Part shown: piece after piece, positions 1 through 10,228 of the stretch
Position numbering within the stretch: position 1 is the first letter of the stretch
Layout of the letters: each line of letters opens with the position of its first letter
DNA from: Hygrophila difformis
Taxonomy: Eukaryota; Streptophyta; Magnoliopsida; Lamiales; Acanthaceae
Length of the DNA stretch: 64,000 nucleotides
Reading direction: 5' to 3'
Assembly (NCBI GenBank): GCA_030278955.1
Contig: JAOANR010000009.1
Coordinates: forward strand, 36,959,974-37,023,973
Position numbers and translations under genes: made by a program
Notes under the pieces: generated by a model
What the model saw: the letters and a program-made list of their open reading frames with translations, nothing else
The model's database searches: none
What the model was told of the DNA's origin: nothing

Positions 1-102
1 CAGTGGTAGATAAGAACACATATTATGTTTATGATGCCATATGCAACATGGACCAAGACTTCATTCAAGGAAACAGATTCAAGGTACCCCTCACGTCGAA
101 AA

Positions 103-127
103 ATATATATATATATATATATATATA
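103..127. repeat. (AT)n microsatellite
   Basis: About twelve uninterrupted AT dinucleotides. This is the source of the Tyr-Ile runs in overlapping open frames, which are therefore not coding. Confidence 0.95.
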
Positions 128-784
128 CAGAGAAAAAGCAATAAAGGACGGATATATTACAATTAACAACTGCAAAAAGCATCTATGCAACACAAGGATG
201 TCAACATACAGACTGAGGTGGGATTCAAATCTAATACCTCTTGATACCAGCACTTTGGAATTACCACCAACCTCTCACCTCATAGGTAAGTTTTTCATAT
301 AACAAACATCACATATTATGAGAAATAAAATCAATAATGTGTATGTATTAGAAAAGGTGTGGCACCACTTGTTAGATTAGTTTCAATGATCCACCCATGG
401 TAGAAACAATTACATAGATAGGAAAACTATCCCATAGCTGCAGAAGAAGCATCAACAAACTTAGCAATCTAATCATTAATTCCTCCCTTGCAGTCATATA
501 TCTCATTATCAATAATATACGCCCTCAAGCATTTTCAATTACGAAAATGCAAGATATCTTGAAGAGCTGCACAAAAGAAAGCTTGAGCATAATTCTCAAT
601 TAGTCTACTTGAAGTGCGAAATTTCTAAAACACTGGCAAATGACATATTAGACCCGTAGACAGTAATAGGAGTGTAATACATGTATTTTTTGCATGGAAA
701 TGGTCTGTTTGTATACAAATATATAGATACGGTTTGACAATTGCACCTATAACTGAATCTCACATGTGAAGCCAAAATTGGAGC

Positions 785-856
785 ACCAATACATGGAATT
801 CCTGCATTCTTGACAACCAATCAACCAATACATGGAATTCGTGCATTCTTGAAAAG
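785..856. repeat. Tandem duplication of about 38 bp
   Basis: Two adjacent copies begin with ACCAATACATGGAATTC and continue with GCATTCTTGA. They differ at single positions, for example the base after GGAATTC. Confidence 0.8.
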
Positions 857-948
857 TCGGGACTTTTCATTTCAAAGTAGTCAAAATCCCTTCTTTTGCT
901 AACAACATCATCATAATACAAAGTCCAATACGATACTTCTAAAAAGTC

Positions 949-1071
949 AAGTTTATAATGATACTTAAATAAATGTATAACGGTACTGCAATAACTTTAT
1001 GACGGTACTTGAAATACGTTTATAATGGTACTTAAATAAGTTTATAACGGTGCTTGAAACAAGTTTATAAA
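949..1071. repeat. Degenerate minisatellite, about 22-23 bp unit
   Basis: Roughly five and a half copies of a unit close to AGTTTATAACGGTACTTGAAA. Copies differ by substitutions such as AACGG/AATGG and CTTAAATA/CTTGAAATA. No coding potential is seen. Confidence 0.75.
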
Positions 1072-1694
1072 GTTATGAGTATAGAAGTATTATTTATTTC
1101 TAAATGAATGCAACAACAGCTAGGTGATAATACATGAAGATATTGAAAATACACGAAGATGTTATTTCATCAAATATATATAAAAAAAACCTTCTTGATG
1201 CCCCTTATTCAACAAATTATAGGTATTGACTCTTGAAAGGACAGAGTCGTATGCATGAAAGAGGTAAGAGAACATACGAATTTTCATGAGAGAATATTTG
1301 AAGGAATAATTCCTACTTAATGTATTTCTTGATATTCGGATACTAGAAGAGAACCAAATAGACCATGCAAGGTCTTTTGTAGATTATAAGCTTTTTACTA
1401 TACTAACAGATGCTTTGACATAATTCCGTTATCCATCCTCGATGAAAGATTAATCAAGGAGGGTAAAGAAAGTGTCACGAATCAACATAATTATACATTA
1501 AAAACATTATAAATATTTAAAAGACACGGATGAAATAGTTGAATTCGTTCATTTGCTGTGATGTTATAAATAAATTATAGGTAAGTTGCTGGAATTACAT
1601 ATAATAGTACAAATTTAAAAGTATGGAATTTTAAAAAATCTTAATGATATAGAATTATAAAATTTCTTAAAATTATTGGATGATATAGACTTAT

Positions 1695-2040
1695 TGTTGT
1701 GTAATATAATAATTAGCCCATTAGTATATTTGTAGGATGTATAATATATTTATAAGAGTTTATATTTATATAGTATGTATACGAATATATCAAAGAAAAT
1801 GAGGGAATGAGATTACTGCAGAAGTGTTTTTCTATTTCATAGGAGTGTATCTTACATTAATGTAATGAGCCTTATTTATAGGCAATATTCCCACAATACT
1901 AAGTAAGCTTAGGCGGCTAAGTATCTAAAAATAGAAAATTAATTACATGATAGTAAGCATCCACACTTCCGTCACGATATGTCGACGTCGAAGCAATTAT
2001 GCATTTGGGATAGTAGTGAGGTCGATGTTATGTTGTAACA
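1695..2040 (-). repeat. Copia 3' LTR
   Basis: 346 bp, TG...CA when read on the plus strand. It matches 24418-24766 almost throughout, with scattered substitutions and small indels. It directly abuts the polypurine tract at 2041-2051. Confidence 0.93.
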
Positions 2041-2051
2041 CTCCCCCTTGT
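2041..2051 (-). promoter_or_regulatory. Copia polypurine tract
   Basis: On the minus strand the sequence ACAAGGGGGAG sits directly before the LTR start TGTTACAACAT. This is the expected plus-strand priming site of the element. Confidence 0.85.
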
Positions 2052-2167
2052 GGATGCTTTTATACAAAGACTATGTCTCGTTAAAACCTTACTAGGAAAA
2101 AATCCTAGTGAAGGAAAAAGAGTACAATATTCTTGTATTTATTTCTCTCCGTGATTTGGACATCACT

Positions 2168-2746
2168 TTATATCTCGAAGCCGCCGCATTCCAATTTTCT
2201 TGGCTTCTCGAACGTTGCAGTCGGCAATGCCTTGGTCAACAGATATGCTAAGTTTTCATCTGATCGAATTTGTTGCACATCAATTTTACCATTCTTTTGA
2301 AGATCATGGGTATAGAAAAATTTTGGTGAAATGTGTTTAGTCCTATCTCCTTTTATATAACCCCCTTTCAATTGGGCTATACAAGCCGAATTATTTTCAA
2401 ATAAAATTGTTGGGGGAATTTTCGGTTCAGTGACCAAACCACAATTTTTCAATATATGATTAGTCATTGACCTCAACCAAACACATTCTCGACTAGCCTC
2501 ATGCATCGCTAATATTTCGGCATGATTTGATGAAGTAGCCGTTAATGTTTGTTTCATAGATCTTCAAGAGATAGCAGTTCCACCACATGTAAAGATATAG
2601 CATGTTTGGGATTTGGCTTTGTGTGGATCTGATAAATATCTTGCATCGGCATATCCGATCAACTCATGTCGAGAATCTTTTGGGTAAAATAACCCAAGGT
2701 CAATTGTTCCCTGGAGATATGAAACTTTTGACAATTTCGTCAACAC
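2168..2746 (-). pseudogene. Copia RNase H domain (3' end of pol)
   Basis: Two consecutive minus-strand frames (2746-2564 and 2557-2168) encode the C-terminal Copia RNase H. Visible motifs are LIGYADARYLSDPHKAKSQT (first catalytic Asp region), SSNHAEILAMHEA (Glu region) and the HISPKFFYTHDLQ block. The usual Asp-Asn pair of the third site reads Glu-Asn-Asn here, so a key acidic residue seems lost. The frames are separated by a stop near 2560. This segment is the continuation of the reverse transcriptase at 20334-21394; the Gypsy-type element inserted between the two at the codons after HIFRYL. Confidence 0.88.
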
Positions 2747-5700
2747 GAGCTTTATCTAAAATATCCGAAGTTTGAATTTATTAAATGAAAAGAGTTATGA
2801 TTCGTGGGAAAGGGGTTTAAGGATATATTTCTCTTTTTATTACTCATGTGAGAAACTTGGAATTCAAACGGCGCTGTGGACCTCCCCGGCATGAAACTTT
2901 TGACAATTTCCTGCCATGAAGATCCTTGCCATGAAACTTTTGACAAGTTCCCATTACATGAGTATTTTCTGAAACATAATAATCCTGGTTTTCAATTTTA
3001 TTTAATGAAACCGATTTATGATGGCGGAGTTGGGATTATGGATATATTTATAGGTTGTCACGTTTTTATTACTCGTGTTAAGAAACTGTGCCCCGAAAGC
3101 GCACGGTGTCAAAAATTGCAGTAATTTATAGTAAGACCGGATCGTTCACTGGAGGATGTGCGATAGAAGCAGGGCCCACGTCGTTTTATAAGATTTTTCA
3201 CTCGGTTACTCGACTCAAGTTTGTGTTTTTAACTAACAACTACTTGACATAATTTAATTCTAAGCTATGAAAGCAATTAAAATAAAACAGATAAAATTAT
3301 TATAAGTAAGCAATTAAAATTTAATCTAAGAAAGCAATAAAATTATTCTAAGAAAGCGTTTAAAATTATACTAAGCTATCTATCACTAATCTAGAAAAGC
3401 AGATTTAAAGTTGAGACAGAAGGGACAGGAAGAAAAGAATAAAGATTGGACAAGATTTAGATGAAACACAATTAAATTTCCATTTTGTTACACAGATCTT
3501 AGCTTGGGATAATCCTTCAGTTAGCTAACTCTCATGTTTTCTATACCATGTTCCCTTTAACAGACAGGTACTTACAGTAAGAGTTTACATGCTCTTAAGA
3601 AATCAAAGTCTAAGATTCCACAAACTCTTAACTCCCCTCGCAATGCCTTGCGAGGGTATGTTAGTCCCCTGTGGTGGACAAGCAACACCTTAACAAATCA
3701 TTAGTTGAGTTGCCAAGTACTGCTATCATTCCCCCATGTCACGCCCAAAGATTCTAATCAAGCCTGAACTATCCCTTAACTATCAGTCCTAGTAGCAGTT
3801 ACACAACTCTCAATACAACCGAGTGACCCCTAACGAAAGCATTTAAAAGAAATCGAAAAAGAAAGCATTTAAAATCCTATCACTCGGAGGTTTTTGAAAG
3901 TTTGACCCTGGTAGTATAAGAAAGCCCCCAGTCAGAATGACCGGATGTGGATCAAGAATTCCTGGACATCAGTAAATCGCTCGCAGTGTTTACCTACTCC
4001 CAGGTGGTTATGAGATACAAACTAATGAAACAAACTAATGAATTAGTTTGTTCCGGATGCACTCACTCAGGACATCAAAAATAGGCTTTGGCAGAGGAGG
4101 ATAGCAGTTGAAAGAATACTCAACCCTATCTTAGAAAATAACCAAGGCCCATATGTTGTTTCTCTAGCATTACTCATCACACCTTATCTGAGTCCAAGTG
4201 GTCTCTGGTTCAGTGCCATGTTTAATACAAGATTTCCAACACACAACAATTTTTGAAAATAATAATTGATGTTGAAAATCATTCCCTAAACAGGTACTAG
4301 ACTCTCAATTAAAACACAGATCCTTTCAGTCTAGGTGAGACCTAATCGCTGACTCTGCTTCTAATTTCCTAAAATCAACCCCCAGTAGAATATGAATTAG
4401 TCATAACTGTGGAATTTATCCCTTACTCAAATCCGGATTTTATAAATGAATTTTTGTTGGAAATTTATTATGAATCATCTGATTAAAATAAAGACTTCTA
4501 TGTCCAAGGGAAGGATCCCAAAATAATTAGACCACAATATTTACATAATAATATCATGCATAATTTTATAAGGGAGTGTAAAATTAAATTAACCCAAAAT
4601 ATAAGGTGGGTTTAGACAGAATGTGAAATACAGAGGTGAAATAGTCGGTAATAAGAAGAATTTTGGCTAAAGAGATGGCAAAATAATTAGGGTTAATTGG
4701 ATTGCAGTTATCTGCGGTCCAGTTCCCTAATCATTAAGGTGAGATGATTTTAGGCACCAGAAGACCTTAAACGATAGTGATCGCTATCATCAAGACTTCT
4801 ACTATCTGTGAAATGAGAGAAAAACCTACATATTTTCTCACTGTAATACTATTCAAACAATGTTGATCGACACCATTTGATAATATTACAGCTCAAAATT
4901 CGGGTTTGAAAATAAGATAAAGAAAAGGAAGCTGTATCCGGATAGGAATCAGCTGAGCAGCTATTATAATCCCGAATGGACGAACCGCCAAGGCTTCCAC
5001 CGACCACTATCCGAACCATGCAAAATAACATCTAGTAATTAATATACAGACCACGAGCTAGTTTATCCGTGTGGGAATACCCGCCAACATTAGTCTGTTA
5101 TATCTCTTACTAGCTGTTTCACACAACACGGAAAAGACAAAATAAATAAAGAACATATTTTTTTGGGTCATCTTGCATGAGAGACATTGGTTTCTCATGC
5201 AAGGGTATGGAAAATGATCCATAATTACTCTTTATGTCTAAATAATCACTCATTCCATAAGTAATTAATTACAGTCCGGATTATGTACTTAGATCATTAG
5301 AGTTTAATCATGTGTTAAATAATATTTTAATGAGGAATTGAACAAAGTTCTTTATATCAAATTAATCATGGGTTGAGATCATTAGATTTCAACCTCAAAA
5401 TGTCAATACAAAGGTTCAATTAATTAATGGGGAGATATGGAGAATGAAAATTTGGCAAGAAGGTGCCATGCATGTCATGAGACAGAGTTTGTGTCGTGAA
5501 CCGTGGGTCCACGACAGGGGGATCATGACAGTGAGGTGGGAAATAAGAGAAATTGGATATTTTGAAAATTAGGGTTTGTTGTGTCGCTAGACAAAAATCC
5601 GTGTCGCTAGGTGTGACCTCGCGACAAGGGTCTAGCGACACAAGGTTTGAAAATTCAACAAGGGCATAATTCCTGGTCGCGGAACAAGGGGTGTGTCGCG

Positions 5701-7212
5701 GACCGTGGGTCCGCGACAGGGGTTTCGCGACAGAGCCCTTCCAGAATAAAATTGCAAGCATTTGGGTCCTCGGTCGCTAATCAAGGGTTGTGTCGCGAAC
5801 CGTGGGTTCGCGATAGGATTGCCTCGCGACCGAGGGTTTTAAAAGTTAGCAACAAGTGTTCTTTGGCACTCATGTCACTAAACTGCCCTCCTGTCGCTAG
5901 ACGTGGTCTCGCGACAGGAAGTGGCTAGCGACATGAGTGCGTTCAGGACACATGTCAGAAAAGTAAAGTGGAACAGTGGCATGCATTACGCGTGATCTCA
6001 CCCATTTCAGATTTAAAAGTTATTCTAAGCTAGAAACAACCAAACAACATTTGAAATAAGCAAGAACATGCTTGAACAAAAATAAACTAAACTGAAACAG
6101 TATTTAAAATAAAGCAAAATCCTAATCTAGGTTTGATCACTCATATGCATGTAACATTATCCAAAGAGAAAATCACCAAACAGTGATATAAAATGGGAAA
6201 TAAAGGTCAAATGACCCAAAAGAAAAGGAAAGCAGTGATAAATCCATGGGGTGTGAAACCCATTTCATGATTTTTGGGACACATTTCAAGAATATTCTCC
6301 CATTTCATTAGTGGGTTTGTTAATACCCATCATTTTGGATATTACAAAACCCTAAACACAAGTTTAAAACAAGAAAACACAAATGTAAACTCTGGCTATC
6401 TAGACTAAAACTGAAAACTAAACTAAGCTAAACTAATTCTAGTGCATGAATTAAATAATACAAAAAATAAAGCTAAGCTAACCTAACCTAAAAGAAAACT
6501 ACCTACAAACTGAGCTCCCAACTTGTCTTCAAGAATGTGTTTTCTGATTCCCCAAAAGCTCTTTTTCTCAAGGGAATCACCTCATATTTATAGAAGTGAA
6601 ACCCTAGGCCCATGGGCCTTGGTCTGAAGCCCATTGTGTCTCAAGATATCACACACATCACATTGTGTCGCGGAACAACACTGCATGTGGCAAGGCTTCT
6701 CGACAGGGTCTTGGTCTTCAATTTGTGTATCTGTGTCGCTAGCCATGCCTATGTCGCGAGGGCATGGATCGCGACCGGGGTATCGCGACCGGGAACTGGG
6801 GACATGGCTTCTTCTCCAGTTGCTGCTCGTTGTGTCGCCAAACCTTCCTGTGTCGTGAGGTCATGGACCGCGACACAGGACTTCCGCGACCGGGTGTTCC
6901 TGGACACACTGAATTGGGCCAGATGGGCCGAAATTATTCTTTTTGTGGGCTTTTCTTTCTTTTTCCCATCTTTTTCATTCCTTTTTCTTTTCTTCTCTTT
7001 TTCTCATGTTTTTGGATTTTTCTGACATAAATATGTATATGTAATAAAATTACATATTTATGTATTTTTCATACCAGCTCAATATTTTTACAGATATGTA
7101 TAAATCAATCCAATTCTACTGCTTTCTCATTTAATAAAGACCGGAATGCGATCAAATGCCCATTTCAAACACGGAAATGGATTGAAATAATGGACATTTC
7201 TGGCCATTATCA
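2720..7212 (-). repeat. 3' LTR of the giant element (4493 bp)
   Basis: Near-identical to 15844-20328 with scattered SNPs and small indels; around 6770-6800 it has an extra short segment absent from the other LTR. It includes a minus-strand TATA-like box at 6583-6594, TGTCGCG-arm hairpins at 5490-5935 and 6660-6900, and three copies of the motif ATGAAACTTTTGACAA near its left end. Any open frames inside are repeated in the other LTR and show no protein-like pattern. Confidence 0.95.
6583..6594 (-). promoter_or_regulatory. TATA box in the 3' LTR
   Basis: Same sequence and context as the box at 19706-19716, with the telo-box and GGCCCA on its upstream side. Confidence 0.6.
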
Positions 7213-7226
7213 ACATCCTCACATTT
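7213..7226 (-). promoter_or_regulatory. Polypurine-like tract of the giant element
   Basis: The minus strand reads TAAATGTGAGGATGT immediately before the LTR start TGATAATGG. It is short and only partly purine, but the position is right. Near-identical copies occur at 13321-13339 and 15681-15699. Confidence 0.7.
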
Positions 7227-8826
7227 AATACTGATCGTCCCCGAGCAGTCAGAGTCAATGTTCCTAAGAACACGGACTCTACATATTCAATTCATTTTCG
7301 TGGCTTCATAAATTTCATTCTTTTTGGATTGGGATAAGACAATAAAAAACTACAAGTATTAAATTCCCTTAATTGCAGTGTTTAATGAAATGATATTTGC
7401 TCACTACATCGGGCCTATAAATCAAGCATTATTGTCAATCCTTCATGAATATCATGTTTGAAAGATGCAAGGATTAAAAATGAGAATTAAGGTATGACAC
7501 GAATATAATTAATGGAACAGAGCCTCACATATAAGAGAATCGGAAAATTCACTCACTCTCAAATGGGGTTTAATCATGAACGCTCATAATCAAATTCAAT
7601 TAAGTTATCCCATAAGCTTGCAATCAGACCAACTCGCCACCGGCTCATTTCCTCAAATCGAGATCATGAGGTCTTATTTAAGGGTTGTAATGGGGCATAC
7701 GGTTGTAACATTCGGTAGGGAAGGAAAATTATTGGGCTAAGAAATGGCAAGAATTTACTCTATTATAACTTGGTATTTTTTATTTAAAATTTATGATCAT
7801 CAATGTTTCTTCTTTCTTTTGCTTTTCTTTACTATTGCATGACATTAGACTATGTCTAATTGCTTTGTCATTTGCAATTTATTTTTGTTGAATTGAATTC
7901 AACAACAATTTTTTTTTTGAATCGGCTTATAGCATTACCGATTAATACATTCTTTTATGATCACAAATTTAATGCCATGATAGAATTTATCCTTGCACAC
8001 TTGGGTTGAATATTTCGGTCTTTTTGTAGGCTAGGAAAAATATAGAGGGCTTCAAAGAAAAATTAGGCTTAAAGGCTCAAATTGGTTAATCCTAAAGGGA
8101 AAATATTTTTGGGTATGGATTTCAAATGAAGGCCAAAATTTTGGGTTTTCTAAGTGCCTCGGTCATATGCTCGATTTTTGGAATATGGCTTAGTCTTGAA
8201 TCGGTCCCAATTGCAAGTTCTAGTTTCCTTTAATCAAAATGATTCACACATCAAAGAAAATGAATGAGTAAAAGTGACTCATGGCTCAAACCTCACAGGT
8301 TGGATTGATTCATGTCATACAGTATTCTGAAATTTAATCAAAGCTTAATCCAACACTTTATTCAATCAAAGTTTCTAACATGCAGATTCATTACCCAATA
8401 AGATGATCGTATCATTAAATTTTTATAGCTCAAAACCTTAGGAATTCATTTCATGCATGTTTTCAATTATATTATCCCAATTTAGAAGTCTGAGATTTAA
8501 TCACAAGCCTAAATTCAACATGTGAATTTAGAGCAGGTTTATGCACATTTTTGCTGGTTATTAAATTTAAAGCAGTAAAGAGGCACTGCTGACATACGGA
8601 GTATGTCAACAGCATATTTTTGGCCTGACAGTCACTTATTCATCTCGGACTGTACAGGCATCTTTTCAAGAATAAAATTGTTTTTGGACTGCAAAGTTCC
8701 TTTTTGGAAAGCAGTAAATGATACCAATTATAAGAGATTTCATTGCAATCAGAGCGATCTTGCACAATGGATATGAAATTCTCTTATATGATATTTACAG
8801 TTAAGCTCACAATTGATGGGATAGGA
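7227..8826. other. Non-coding 3' interior of the giant element
   Basis: AT-rich, no credible frame on either strand. It separates the second gene's end from the 3' LTR. Nothing else recognised. Confidence 0.55.
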
Positions 8827-10220
8827 TCAGGAGTCGCCATCTTTCTTCTCATCTGATTTCTTGGAGGAGCCGGCTGCATCTGATGGGGGTGGAGGTGGCT
8901 TGGGAAGTTGTTGAATGAGAGCATGCATTAATGTTTCCATCATTTTGCGCTGCCTTTCTTCACTCTCCATTCTTTCACTCTGCATACGCTCTTCTCTTTC
9001 CAATAACAGCTTCTTGAACTCCTCATCTCGCCTTCTCTGTTCAGCTCTCTATTCGGCTCTTTCTCTTCTTTCGTTCTCCTTTCCCAGAATCATTGAGTCT
9101 GCCAGCGTCTTTATACTATCTATAACTGTTTTGCTCATGCTGCTCACAATCTCCAACACATGAGAATCAGCTGGATTCTGCGAAACATGCTGCTTGCAGG
9201 TGGGAGTTGAGACTGAGGCTGAGATGGGGGTGGAATCGGAAGTTGCTCTTGCGATGTCTGATGCTCCTCTAGCACAGTTGTCGAAGGTCCCGCATCAGTA
9301 CGGGCTTGCTTTCTTCCCTTCTTTGCCCTCGATGGCCTGATTCTTTTTCTTGGTGCTTGGGCACCGGATATGAAGGAGGATTGGACATCAGAATTGCCTT
9401 CACCGGGCAGTTGAGGAAAGGAATATCTAATTCGTTCCTCCATAAGCAGTCTTGGCACGCTGATGGGGGGATTTACCTTCACTATTTTGTCCCCTGCAAA
9501 TGCACTTAAGTCGACGCCCTGAGCAATGCAAATTCTTCTAATTAGGTTCGGATAGCACAAGGCCTGCTTGTCTTCTATCCGCGCCGTCATGACATCGAAC
9601 ACATGCCTACCTACGTTCAGCTTTGCTCCGCTCCACATTCTTGCAAATCCCATCAGAACACTCCCAGATGTGGTGTGCAGGTGCGAATTGGGCCGAATTT
9701 TTGACATGTAGAACTCGAAAGTTGGCATGAAGTGCAGTCGCAGCCAGTTTGTATCAAATGTGTGTCCCGGGGCGGTTATTCTTGTCATGCTGTTCGCCAA
9801 GGCTGCATACTTTGCATACTCACTTGTCCTCCCTCTTTTTACCATGATCTCTCCAGCGGGGAACTCACTTCTGATATCCGGGGTTCCAAGAAACTGATTC
9901 AACCACTCAGGTGAGATGTCTATCATGTGACCTCGGACCCAGGTTGTTCTATTGACGGTGTTGATGTTGCAGAAGAATTCCCTTGTCAACTCAACGAGGC
10001 CATCTTCTTCATGATGTAGCATAAAGTTCCCCCACTCTTGATTTCTGTAAAAAGTCTCGACAGTGGGGTGGAGCAAAGCATCCTGCTTGAACCCCTTATC
10101 AGGCACTATCATTTTCTGCAGCTTTGCATATTGTCCTGCCCTTTCCTTGTTGCCATTGAATTTGATTTGCACCTCTACTTCACTTAGCTTCTTTTTCTCA
10201 TACTGTTTCGAAACTCCCAT
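8827..10220 (-). pseudogene. Second reading frame, 'putative plant transposon protein' type, C-terminus frameshifted
   Basis: The intact part, 10220-9144, gives 358 residues. The N-terminal 260 residues are rich in Trp and aromatics and include TTWVRGHMIDISPEWLNQFLG, a pattern I associate with the plant transposon-protein family called Transposase_32 (PF20167); this is recognition by eye, not a search. A basic patch (RKRIRPSRAKKGRKQAR) and a Pro/Gln-rich tail follow. From about 9215 a different frame continues convincingly to a stop at 8829-8827: DSHVLEIVSSMSKTV, a charged coiled coil with EERMQSERMESEERQRK, then PKPPPPPSD. That continuation has one in-frame TAG at 9051-9049. So the native protein was probably about 460 residues and is now damaged. 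Its frame is open upstream of the ATG to 10328, overlapping the preceding gene by about 100 nt. Confidence 0.65.
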
Positions 10221-10228
10221 TCTGTGCC

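Larger units (their letters stand above)
1..1689. other. Non-genic AT-rich flank of the Copia element
   Basis: No reading frame here looks like a known protein. Open frames are short and made of low-complexity codons. The stretch holds an AT microsatellite, a short tandem duplication and a minisatellite-like block, each listed separately. The last bases, CTTAT at 1690-1694, are the left copy of the Copia target-site duplication. Confidence 0.6.

Noticed and set aside
3..302. Plus-strand 99-residue frame at the window start
   Set aside because: It is held open by the AT microsatellite (Tyr-Ile run) and shows no protein-like pattern.
2752..2946. 64-residue minus frame near the LTR end, repeated at 15864-16070
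   Set aside because: It is translated LTR sequence made of the U5 repeats and is duplicated with the LTR.
5420..5928. Open frames in the giant LTRs (also 6612-7030, 18489-19051, 19711-20139)
   Set aside because: CG-rich hairpin repeats suppress stops on both strands. Frames are duplicated only because the LTRs are.
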